DNA of 64,000 nt. Origin: Sipunculus nudus (taxonomy: Eukaryota; Annelida; Sipuncula; Golfingiida; Sipunculidae). Below are positions 12,420-24,816 of this stretch, one piece after another. The notes below the pieces were generated by a model, which did not search any database, had not been told where the DNA came from, and saw only the letters and a list, made by a program, of their open reading frames with translations. The position numbers and the translations under genes were made by a program. Positions within the stretch are counted from its first letter, which is position 1, and each line of letters begins with the position of its first letter. Where the stretch lies: contig CM049322.1 of assembly GCA_026874595.1 (NCBI GenBank), forward strand, positions 39,364,840 to 39,428,839. The letters run 5' to 3'.

Positions 12420-12463
12420 GAAATCTCGTGATAGAACCTCATAAATTCTATCACGAGATTTTC
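12420..12463. repeat. Perfect 16-bp hairpin
   Basis: AAATCTCGTGATAGAA, nine bases, then TTCTATCACGAGATTT. It stands just after the tRNA-like sequence. There is no T tract of a bacterial terminator; probably a repeat end or structured RNA. Confidence 0.8.
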
Positions 12464-12469
12464 GCTCTA

Positions 12470-15400
12470 ATATCTTAATGACAGGTTGTGACGTCAGGAT
12501 TATTCCTAACCCCGTGCATATTAAACCTGAAATCCAGAAGGCTTAATAATAATATATCATTCTTATCATATGGTGATATGGATACCTTCATCCCCATTCG
12601 ATAGAAAACGCCAACAACAGGCCATGGACCTATCCTTAAAAAAGTCCAGGAAAACGTTTAAACACGGCAATGCGAAACAACATTCACATACGATAACATA
12701 AAAATCTATTGACAGCTAGCACACTTTTATTAGAAACTTATGTGTAACTGTAAAGTGTTATTAAAGGGGGCCAATCACCTATAAAGCATGTTGAATTAAC
12801 AATAAAAATAGCTTGTACCTTTATAAATAAATTTGTACCTGCCAAAATAACGCCCTGAAAGCGTTTGCTTACTCCTATAAACGAGTGTTATAAACAGTGG
12901 ACTGGGCGCGATCGCAGGTGTAAACATAAACACAGCGCGTGCATCGTATGACTTGGCCAAAAAATGTAATATATGTATGCGTGTTCCCACTGGCTGATTT
13001 ATTCCTTACTTTCTATATTAATTCGTATCAACTACTAATCTGGCGGTGACGTAGAGCTTATTACACGATATGCTCGATCTTTTGTCCGTGTTCCCTACTG
13101 GGATATGCGGATGTTTACGACGGGCCGGTGGCGAATAGCAATACCCGGATCTTGATGCCTGTGGGCTGATGTAGGCCTATAAACTAAATATTGATTCCAG
13201 TGTTCCGATAATATTACATTTAGACGTTTTTACTCATATTTCCCTGCCCTGTTGTTCCAACCCTAGCATATAGACGTGTTACAAGTGACATGCTCGAACA
13301 GTACAAAATATTTACAAACAATATCACCCGAAAGTCGAGCTTTGTCAAACATGACCAGAGAGGTGCAAGCGGTCACAAATAGGGAATTTTTACGGACTTT
13401 CCAAACAACACCCTTAGAAATTCTTCATTTCTGTCAAAATCTGTGGACTTTTGAAGTTATATCTTTTGAAAGAACACTTAATACTTTCTATTGAAACAAG
13501 CAAAAGACAACGGAATGGGTTGAACTGTATAGAAATAAAATTGTAGGATATCTTTAAAAAATTTCCTTAGAACAATTTAATACCCATAACAATGCCTAAT
13601 ATCAAAAGAGGACCTGTAAGTACCTCTAAGTTAAACACATACATTAGAGATAGACAGGCACGCAGGCCCTTTACCGCCCGTCCGTCAGTGGTCATTACTA
13701 CTCAAAACTAACCTCTTCCAGTTAAGCACTCTTAGACGGTCGAGACTGTTCGTCTGTTCCACTGAACACAAATCATAGAATAATTATATAATTAAGACCT
13801 GTTACTTAAGCTGTGATAAAAACATTGGCTCTGAGAAATGAACTTTTAATTCCAGGTTCAACATACAATTATAGTTTACGCTCCAATCACCAGATGTCAG
13901 CACTTGCCTGCCTATGTTGTCTAGCTCTGTCACTGAGCCTGCATGGCCGCAGATGATATACATTATAATTATCATCAGCCCCGAAACAGGACTACGCTCC
14001 ACCCCCCACCCCCACCCCTCCCATAGCCGTTAATACACGACTCAGTGGGCTGGTAAGCATGCAGGTGAGTCGTGACACAAGTCATGGGCGAGAACGCACT
14101 GCGCAGTCATCAATCCCATTGCATCAATGTCGTGGAAAACTGTCGGAAACCTAAAAGGGCCCAATCACCTATCAGACCTTTAAAAGCTAAAGGCAATCCC
14201 TTGGAGCATTTATAAAAATAGGCCAGAAAACGTGGATATCACCGCACACAGGCTGCTTGTTTTGTTTATATAAACGTGTTTATAATATGCGGGAGTCCGT
14301 CAAAATAATCAAAACAAATACAAAATGCATCTGACAGCAAGTCAGATAAGCCAGAGCTTAGTAAATGGCGTTTTGCAACAAGTGAACTTTCTACCTCCAC
14401 ATATAAGTATGCAACCTACCACCTTAAGTTACATGTTTTCTCGTTTGTCAACATTGCTGTGATTACAAACATGCTGTAGACAAACGAGTTCATACTTCCT
14501 TAACGACGGTCTTATAAGTCCTTTTTACAGCCAAATTTACCGTTAGAACATAAATATATACACAGAGGAATAGAAAAGTCACATAAATTCTTTTTCAAAA
14601 GGTAGGTGAATGGGCAGCTTTAACATTATGCTACAGATGATGAATTAACATGAAACAAAACATATGAGCTCACAAACCAAAGTGCAATCCATCTCTATGT
14701 TAACAGGGTAGATGCTGTGTGGCGTACAAGTTGGCTATCGTCCAGTGCGGACCATGTTTGTGTTCATGCGGTCAGAAATTCAACAAACATGCATACAACA
14801 TATGTTAGATGGTGTTAGAAAGTGTACAAAGAATAACAAACTATTGGTCTGGGCTATTTTGATTTACATCGTTCCTATAGTTTGTGAGGCGTTGTTAAAA
14901 ATGATGAAATATTTGGATACTCATCAAGGCTATATATAGTTCGGCCCTCTATAGAAAATGTAAAGGCAACCTGATGCTGGCTGGAGACTCTCTATTGTTA
15001 GAGGGCCGAAAGCGCCGCGACCCCTCGCGCTACTTCTGTTCAACGTTCTCCGTCTGTCATTTTATATGTTACCAAGTTTTTTTAACTCTGTATTAGATAT
15101 ACTACTTTTTTTTAACTTTTACCCGCACACGAATATCAGTTTCATTCTAAATGCGACAGATGGCGCGGCATATATCATATTCTGGGGAAACATCCGCTGG
15201 ATACATTGGGGAGGTTTGTCGTAAATGGCGCTGCGATAAACCATTCACAAAAATGAACAATTCCACTAGGTTATGGGAACTTATTTTGGACAATGACCCC
15301 TTTCGTACACACGGATCGGTACAAGACGAAAACACGGGCATTTCAAAGGCGTGACCACGGAGGTGTTGCCTGGCAACGATCTAATGGCACCAACGTCAAT

Positions 15401-15690
15401 TATAATATATGTGACTCTATACATGATTCAACTAACTCTATTATTTTAAAACCTGATCTTCTTATTAATCATAGACAGTTAATTGGTATAATACTTTGTC
15501 ATACATACGCGCGCACCCTCACACACCCACACCCACCATCACACACAAAATTTCATTTCATTTTTAATTGTACTTGCAGACGGTAAAATAACAGCAATCG
15601 TATTCATCTGATTTTTTAAATGCAAATTGATTAATTCGAGTAATGAGTGCGAACATTAATATTTCCCCTTTAATCCTTTTTTATAAACAA
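12470..15690. other. No gene recognised; scattered repeats
   Basis: Holds further copies of the AAGGGGGCCAATCACCTATA family at 12760 and 14150. An inverted pair TTCGGCCCTCTATA / TTAGAGGGCCGAA lies at 14940-15011. At 15148-15400 the sequence is open in both directions but unconvincing as coding. Confidence 0.4.
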
Positions 15691-16066
15691 CAGGTCTTAA
15701 TAAACCTCTGTGCTTTATATGTCATATATTGCATGCTATTTCAAACTCTGTTATATTTCATATTTATGTCAAACTCATGATTGCCTTGTATATAACGTTG
15801 CATGTCAGAGTTTTATATTCATGTTTAATATCACATCTTGCTGTATATTACGTTAAATGTCATAGTTATATATTTTCATGTTAAATATCCCATCTTGCTG
15901 CATAATTTTATCTTTAGTCACTTATATTAATTCTGATTGTATTTTACATATTTTATACATTGAATAAACGGTTTATCAAAACAGGGCCCTGTGGCATATC
16001 AGACAATCTTGTCTGAACGGGCTACCCTGTACAAATATGTTTTAATAAATAAATAAATAAATAAAC
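15690..16066 (+). mobile_element. LINE 3' end (non-LTR retrotransposon remnant)
   Basis: Contains CAGGGCCCTGTGGCATATC, AGACAATCTTGTCTGAACGG, a gap and TACAAATATG, ending in (AAAT)n at 16040-16065. The same 3' region occurs at 41600-42110, where the end of a reverse-transcriptase-like frame precedes it. A target-primed insertion with 5' truncation is likely. Confidence 0.55.
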
Positions 16067-16069
16067 AGT

Positions 16070-19000
16070 CATATCTGGGTATAAGCAATGACACATACTG
16101 CACCACACCATCAACTTGAAATTATGTTTACTATGCGCATATGCAGTCGTTTATTCCTGACATCCTTCATAATTGTTTTACAATATATTTTTTTCTTTTT
16201 ATATATATTTTTTTTCTTGTTGGAGGTAACCGCCTTCATTTTTTATTGCTTGCTTGAGTACCATATACATCTGCAGAGTTCCATTCCAGTTTCGGACCAC
16301 GTGACGGGGGCTTGCACTCGATTATCCTGGTGTAAACCAGGCCCGGCGTATACCACTCCTGCGGGTCCTGGGTGCGTGTCATCCCCATTGCTGGGTCATA
16401 ACACCGAGGAACCCCCGAAAGGCGCATTCGTTTGTTTAACAATATTTTAATTAGATCTACAGGAGTATGACAAACAGTTATAACATGGAACCACAATAAG
16501 TCCATTTCCAATACAAATTCATAAAAAGCCACCAGATTCCAAAATATCATGCAATGATTGCCTTGAAATGTTTTGCTATGCGTGTTTCCCATGGCTTTAT
16601 TAACGAACGATCGGCATAAAACGTGGAAACCCCTGAAAGTCCGACAGGGCCCAAATCATAAATTTTAAATGCCATGGCGGTTCTAGTAATATCGCTTGGG
16701 AAACCTGGTATTTCATTCGTGGCACGATTTAGGGAAGTGCTTTCAAAACGAAACAAAAGGGGGGAGGGGTAAACATCACAACTTATTTTCACATGTATAA
16801 ATATACTGTTTGTTAAGTGATAGTTTTGTACAGGTCATAGTGAACAGCACAAGCTAGTCTGTCACCCGATACATACAGTAATCGCTTATACATAACAAAC
16901 ATCAATAATGCATGGATGTAAACATCACAAGCTATACCAAGTCACCCCAGTTAGACCCCTCTTTTCTAAGATACCATCACAAATGTATGCAAACATCACA
17001 TATTTATTGAAAGGACGTACAGCAACTGTGATGATTACATCCATTTGTGATGTTTGGGATGTATAACACTATACTGTATGTCCCATCAATAAAACTGACT
17101 TGGGAGGCAAATTGTTAAAGACAACTGAGTCTGACATTGTCTGTAATATCAGACTACAAACCCCCACCTTTACCATTACAAAAGAAAAACGATCTTAAAA
17201 CGTCTTACTGAAAATGAAGCGAGGTCCCTGTAAATTTGCCTTTCACACCAGACATAAGGCCACTGTGACCTATATTTTCGCGCTTTTTCCATTTTACCGC
17301 ATAAACGCAGTTCAAATTTTCGCGCAAATTATTATGTATGGGATTTGAATTGTATCAAATTATCAAATTTTTTTACGATAACATAAAATATAGGTTTGTG
17401 ACGCAACCTACCTTCCACCTAACAAGCTTCGGGTAACTGCGCACATGCTTCCTTGCTACGGGCTTAGCCGCTAGTGAGAACCGTGATTGCACGGGGTAAA
17501 CAATACGTAATTACCAGGACTAATTACGTTTGATGATGCTATGGTACGACACCCAGACACGCTGTTTGACATGTGAGTAAATTGTAGAATAGCTCAACAA
17601 CAACAAAATAAATTTTGTAAGAAACATTAACGATCTATATGACACATCATTGTCTATTCATTTCGCCATTACTCTTTACTTGTATTTAACAATAATGTCA
17701 GCACCTGACGGTAAAAAAAGTGAACTACACGGACATGTCTGGGGTGTTCGAAATAATGCGGGTTCTTAATTTAGCGCAAATAATGCTCCCGTGACAAGCG
17801 CAAAAAAAAATCCCTAACAAAACCACATTCACAGTATTCTGCGAGCTATGTGAATGAACATTCTTTATATCACCCTTTAAGTCATCTGGGCATAAACTAT
17901 AAGTGCTGGGCCCAGACACTTCTAACTTAGCAGCCAGGGGGCTCCTGGTGCAACCTTCAAGAAAATCATCTTTAAGGAATGACTAGAGTCTTTGTCCATG
18001 TGTGATCTCATGACAACTTGTGGATTGTATGGAGATCATCAGATTCTGAGCCGACCTGCGGCCACAAACAACGTAAGCCTAGGTTAAACAATGGTGTTAG
18101 TAACCTTGGCACGAAGAGAGGATGTCTAAAATACTTTTCAAACCTGACCGGTTGCTGATACCAAATTTCAGAAAATCAAGTTTTTCCCTGACCCCAACAA
18201 TGACCCCCGCCTTCGAACTGAACTCTAAATATAAACTATACTTTTGTCGTTTTGAAGACCCGCTTCTCCCGCCCCAATACTAAAACCCCCTCTATATCTA
18301 CCATTAAATATTAATGGTGCATTGACTCTAACCCACAAACAACCCTCCCCCTCAAAGGAGTGACTTTTAATTCATATTTAACACCATGCAGTGCATACCG
18401 TGCACATCCATTGGTTTTAATATACAACCTGTGGTGTATGAAGCAGGGAGAAGAGGCGCCGCCCCAATATAACCACAGGTTGAGGGGACATATCATTCTG
18501 CCCCCCCCCCCCCCCTCCTATATTTTGATCAAACAACTAAATTATCCTGACTACCAGATAAATAAAGAGCAGTTTCTTGCAGGTAAGCGTTCAAACTATT
18601 GTAATTAAATAAAGTCTAATGAAATTTTGTGAAAACACAAAAGTACAATATTATTCTAAATTATTCTTGTTAATCATATAATTTGTTCATAACGTAAGGT
18701 TGCCCCCCCCCCCCTTCCAAAAAAAAAGGTGTTACGATACACTTTTACACCGCCCCCCCCCCCCCCGCTTCTTTTTTTATCAAATTGTCACATGAACCAA
18801 GGTCTCAGAACTCGTTTTCTCATCCCCGCCCTCAGCCAATAAATTTGTTCCTGCAACCCTGAATAGGAACTAAAATTTCCACTTCAGGTATAGAACTGCT
18901 GCTAGTCAGGCCATAATATATGCGCAAATCCCTTAAATATATAAACATTCTTTAAATATAGCCCTATAAGTATGTACTTAAATACTAAAAAGAATTATTG

Positions 19001-19550
19001 CACAAATAATGATGTGTCGAAACCCTACTATAATTTGAGAATTTTAGCGTGGTCCAAAAAAAAAGCGTTATTCCACTTTCTATACTTTGCCAATACACGT
19101 CCCCATGTCAACAAAACTCTCTCCGCAGACAGGTTCTTGCGTGATCGGTGTACTCGGAGTATATTTGTGTCACATCCCTGCGCCCTTATCAGACTGTGCA
19201 AGGTTAATTTCTCCTAATTTCTCGAAACCAATCATGGGGGCTGCCATTTTACATACACACTTAAACTGGATGTCACAGGTCAAATGTCAGATATGTATAA
19301 TTTTCACGGAAACATACAAAAACACTTGTCCTTGCAACAGTATCTGACTGTTAAATTAACACAGAGACGTGTATTTATATTGGAGCGGAACAAGCTAAAC
19401 AGTTTCCTAAGAAATAGTTTCGCCTCCACGACCTAGATGCTTTAACATATGGCCCTGGGGCCTTATTAAGGCTGATGGCATATTTATTCACTAACAATCG
19501 GACCACTTCTTCACATTGCCGCGCCATGCATCACATATGTATGTGAAATA
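16070..19550. other. No gene recognised
   Basis: AT-rich with poly-C runs at 18501 and 18750. Words AACATCACAA / TTGTGATGTT recur in both orientations at 16900-17070. A frame open on the minus strand at 16236-16592 has no supporting motif. Confidence 0.4.
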
Positions 19551-19621
19551 TATTATATATAGAAATAATCAGGTGTGAGGCGGTTGATGCGAAATGTGTG
19601 TGTCTGTTGGCGGATGTGTGC

Positions 19622-19622
<1 letters not shown>

Positions 19623-19670
<48 letters not shown>
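19623..19670. repeat. (GA)n microsatellite upstream of gene A
   Basis: Uninterrupted GA repeat of about 48 bp, roughly 320 bp before the gene A start codon. Confidence 0.95.
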
Positions 19671-19672
<2 letters not shown>

Positions 19673-19990
19673 ATTTGAGAAGATATTATAAGGTGTGTGA
19701 GAAATTACCGGACGGGCTGAATACCTAGCTTCGCTCATGCAGGCCTAATATAATCACAGCTCCACTCCGTCCTACAAAAGTACGTTGTGACTTTTTTATG
19801 GTGGGTGCACTGACCCAGGCAAATGGATATTATCCAGCTGTCGAGATCTTGGCGTGTATGAGCAAGTGTGCAACAGTCTGCATATACTAAGAATACAGGC
19901 AGTGTCCTACTCTGCGCAGCGTCGGGTTCAGCCCATGTTTGGAGTTGGTGGTACATAGCACACCTGAGCTAAACAGAAGCGCATGCCGAC

Positions 19991-20186
19991 ATGTCTGCAG
20001 AAAACAGGACTTGTTCGCAGATTATAGTGATCGGTGCGACTTTTATAGCGCTTATAATTCAACTTTTCCGATTTTTCAGTCAATACTGGCAAATTATAGA
20101 CGGATATGATGTTGGGATATGGTACAAGTGTACGCAAAACGGTCATGTGTGTCACGTCGGCCTGCACGGCTGGGTCGGACTTTCAG
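19991..20186 (+). CDS. Gene A exon 1
   Basis: 196 nt coding from the ATG, ending TCA G|gtgagc (phase 1). It encodes a short polar N-terminus, span 1 and the first outer loop with the GIWYKC signature. The motif QLFR..S..W after span 1 is shared with gene B exon 1 (QLFRFFSQYW against QLFRLASPFW). Confidence 0.82.
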
Positions 20187-20533
20187 GTGAGCCTACATTG
20201 TGTGTGTGTTTTGTATATATACGTGTATTATTTTATGTGCAGGCCACCTGTGCATATAGATTGATACCTGTAACTATCCCGTATAATTTACTGTTATCTG
20301 CATGGGTTAAATATTAATCGCGCTCCATATGTATGTATCGGAAATGTTCATTAATTTAATACATTTTGTATTTCGCACAGTTGGTGTTATTTGAAAGTGA
20401 TGTTAAATAAATCGTGATGCAGATGGTGGCCCACTCATTTATACTTGGTTGTGTCTCTTTGGCAATCAAGAAATTATCTAAAAGAATATGAGAGTTAAAA
20501 TACAATACCTCGTGTTTGTGTGTGTGTGTGTGT

Positions 20534-20575
<42 letters not shown>

Positions 20576-21105
20576 AAGATTTTACTTACAGCCACCTGTT
20601 TTTTTAAGAATAATGCCTTAGTTTAAGAAGGCCATTTCGTATGTCGCAAAACATACATTCCAACACGTATGTTCTAATGTGACTTAATTACTCCTTTAAT
20701 TAACTACCAACATTCCTTGTGCGAAGTATTTATTAATTTATCATATTTCAGTTAGACTTATGACAGTGTATAGATGCATGGCTTTGTGACTTTAAGCACA
20801 AGTTCATTGGTTATGTGTATCGGTGTGTTCTGATCTGGCTTACCTAAAGTACGCCACATCAGTAATAAATGATGTATTTAGGAATAAACCCCGTTAAAGA
20901 AGCTTAGTCACCTGGAGTTTCCTGGAGCAGGTGTGTTATACGCTAAATCTGGACTTTAAGTAAGCCATATCATGAATTTTATTAAAGTTGCATCAAGAAT
21001 TAAAGTAAAGAATTGACATTTGCATAGAAACGCCAAAGACAGGTACCCGGATCTTGAATATCTGTACGACAAACATTTAATTCCCTCCAATTTTACATGG
21101 AAGAT

Positions 21106-21146
<41 letters not shown>

Positions 21147-24100
21147 CATGCAGGAGAGAAACAGGGCGTATGTATACGGGCCCCTTTTAAGAGAGACCTC
21201 AGACATACCTGGCGCTCTCCTTTCGTCCTTTCATGCATGAAAAGAAAAGTTAATTGGGGGCTTTGAACGCCCGGCCGGACAAACACTTCACCCCGAACAT
21301 CTGTATACAGATGCGTTCCGCTGCATTAAGTGACCCATGACCCAGTATTTGTTGCTTTGCTATATGTGTCTTTAAGCTTTGTTGAGTGACGAAGTTGGAA
21401 TAAGCGATTTTTATCCAGTACAATTTCGTCAATACAGCAATGAATATATCTCTGAGCTCTATACGTGCTCGTCTATGCTTTAATACAATGCTTTAATTAA
21501 TTTGCATCTAAACTGTTAACATTATATTTGAATTGCCAGAGTTAGTCGCGTTTTCATGTGCTGTCGTGTTATGTGTCAGGCTGTATTATTGCGCTTGTCA
21601 GGAGGGTATGCAGTTATCCCCGTTCGTGTGTGTGTTTGTGTGTGTGTTTGTTCATAACATGACTATTGGATGGGATCTCATGACATTTTCATGGCTTTTC
21701 GGAAAGGGGCAAATGAAAAATTTGGTAAATTTTGGTGTGGATCCGGCATATGACCAATGGACATATGCAATATACGCAAATGTACATTCACTTGTATGCG
21801 AATTAATGAACCTGGGAATATTGACCGATTGAGTGAATGGCGGAAGCATGCATTCATTACAAGGTATATTTCTAGTTCAAATAGGGCGTATGTGTGAGGG
21901 TGTCTTTAATGTAAGGGTGATGGGCCAAAGGGTAAGGACTTAAAGGGTCCTATACACACAGTAGTTATGTAAAATTTACATGAAGTATCATGTTTTCTTC
22001 TCAATATTTCAGGTTATCTATCAGTTTTGCGCTCTAAAACCGTTTGCTTATTCCTATACACAAGTAGAGATACACTTACACGGGGCGTAATCAAAAGGAA
22101 CATAACGCATACGCCACCTAGTAGCCTTACCGTATATGTATACCGTACAACTTTACAAATAGGTTTTTTTTCAAGCTCCTAACTGTATTTCATCTTTCAT
22201 ATTATAGGGCTCCGCTTCAATAGAAGCAAATAGTCATCACCCTGCCCGTCTGTCTGTCCGCCTATCCGTCAACAAATTCATTTCCGGATGATAACTCCTG
22301 TTTCGATTCACATATGGATTTCAAACTTAATATATGAATGGCCCATACTAAAGCAAGAACCCTATTGAATTTTGGGTCATGAGGTCAAAGGTGAAGGTCT
22401 CAAGACTCACATTTTTTAAACTTTGTGGATGCTTTATAAGCCAAACTTTCCATGCCAGTCTTTCCATTTTACACATATAGTACACCTTCCAACGGGGAAA
22501 CATCTCTATCAATCTTGGGGTCACAAGTACAAAGGTCAAGGTCACAGGAGCCATCTGTCCACGAATACATTTCTAGATGATAACTCCAGTTTGGATTCAC
22601 ATATGGATATCAAACTTTATATATTATTTGCAAACCACTAAAGCAAGAACCCTATTGATTTAGGGGTCATGAGGTCAAGAGTCAAGGTCACAGTCCACTT
22701 ATTTTAAAAAAGATTTTAGATGCATTTTAAGCAAAATCTCTCACACTAGAGGTTCCATCTTACACATACAGCCCACCCGCCAATAGGCACCTTTAACAGC
22801 AGTCATATGTCCATGCATGGATTTCCAAAATCGTTCATAACTCAAGTTATGATTCACATGTGGATGTCAAACTTAATATATAAATGGCCCCCACTAAAGC
22901 AAGAACCCTATTAATTTTGGGATCATGAGGTCAAAGGTGAAAATCTCCAGACTCACATTTTTTAAAAACTTTCTAGATGTTTTTAAGCCAAACTTCCAAT
23001 GCCAGTCTTTCCATTTTACACATATAAGACACCTGCCAACAGGGAAACATCTCCATCATCCTTTGGGTCACAAGTTCAAAGGTCAAGGTCACAGGAGCCA
23101 TCTGTCCGCGAATTCATTTCCAGGTGATAACTCCAGTTGGGATTCACATATGGATTTCAAACTTAATATATTATATTAATTGCCCACCACTAAAACAAGA
23201 ACCCTTATGATTTTGGGATCCTGAGGTCAAAATTCAAGGTTCATTATTTAATCAGTATTCCCTATCTTATATACCCGTATTAGGTATTCCAGATTTAACA
23301 ATAACTGAGCTTCATGGACGCAACACATGCAGTGTGGCTATTTTCTAAAGGCCGCGATATTTTAGTAACAGGCAGCTTGTATTGGCCTATCTCCCCGGGG
23401 AGAACTAAAAGCGAATATTTACCATAGCTTAACAAAGGATTAGTTACCCATGTCACGTAGTCGTCCAGTGTTTTATCCATAAGTATGCAGAAAATAAACA
23501 CATTGTATCTCATAATTTGCCATAAGCGATTTATGCCTCATTCGTTACCGCTTGGTAATATGGTGAATACTAGTTGGCAAGTGGAAAGTAGCGTTCCACA
23601 CGTAGCTCAGTGGTATTTACTACTGGCGAACTACGGCTTTTTGGAGTAACCCCTTTTATCTCACTTGGCGACCTTCACCTTTATCTACGGCAATGATGGC
23701 ATCCAGTGAGCAAATGATAAAATCAAGATTTTTCCAGTGAAAATAATAGTTTTAGCGTAAAAAAATTGGAACAAATGGGATATGAAACATGTAATAAATC
23801 AGTTCCTGTCTAGTTACTAAGATAACCTATACATCCGGACATTTGGCCGTTTATTCTGTTAAGTGGACATCTAAAGGATGCAAGTGGTTTCATCTGGTGA
23901 AGTGAGAACACTATAAATCTCAGAGGTAACGAAGGCAGGATTAGCCTACACGTGATAATAAAGGCCCACTCGAAAATTCATAACTCGTTTAGGTTTTGGT
24001 TATTTCCGGGGAACCTTTCACTTAATAATAGCAAAACTAAGCTTAACTGGTTTTGGCTAAACTACTTGCATGGTTTCAGTTTCGCCATAATCATCCACTA

Positions 24101-24744
24101 TATAATTATACTGGCATGACAGTGCAAAGTATGCAATTTTCGGGCAAAGTAGTACAATTTTGTTAATTATTTGATAAATTGATACTGTTGATGCCTGTTA
24201 TAGTTAAATAAGCAATAATAGGGGTATAAACATTCTTTCGTGTTTTCATTTCCAGGTAATTAGAATCCCCAGTGCATTTGTGGATTTTTCTGTTCCTACA
24301 ACCCCTGACAAGCAGATCCGTAATCTTGTAATCCTGTGCTTTTGCATGTTCATAGGTCCCTATAACTCTTTCTTTGTCTATCTCTCTCCCTATCGCTCTC
24401 TCTCTCTCTCTCTCTCTCTCCCCGTCTCTCGCTATCTCTCTCTCTGTCTCTTTCCCTGACTCTCCCTGTCTCTATCTCTCTCATACTCTCTCTGTCTCTC
24501 TCTCACTCTCTCCCACTCTCCCTCTCCTCTCTCCCTCTCTTTCAATCTCTCCCTCTCCTTCTCACTCTCTATCTATCTCACTCTCTCCCTCTAAATATCT
24601 CCCTCTTACTCTCTCCCTCCCCTCCCCCTCTCTCTCCCCCCCCCCCCCCCCCTCTCTTCCCTCTCTCTCCCTCACACTCTCTATATCTCTCTCACTCTCT
24701 CCCCAACTCTATCAATTTCTCTCACTCTCTCACAGTCTCACTTA

Positions 24745-24816
<72 letters not shown>

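Noticed and set aside
14712-14939. Frame with one hydrophobic segment (LLVWAILIYIVPIVCEALL), considered as a claudin-like last exon
   Set aside because: No acceptor in phase 1, no shared residues with exon 3 of genes A or B, and the frame runs into a repeat end.
16236-16592. 118-codon minus-strand frame containing a GVPRCYDPAMGMTRTQDP-like stretch
   Set aside because: No motif or signal, no splice partners, and an overlapping frame on the other strand is equally long; treated as chance or repeat-derived.
23600-23660. TAGCTCAGTGGT A-box-like word suggesting another SINE
   Set aside because: No B box downstream.
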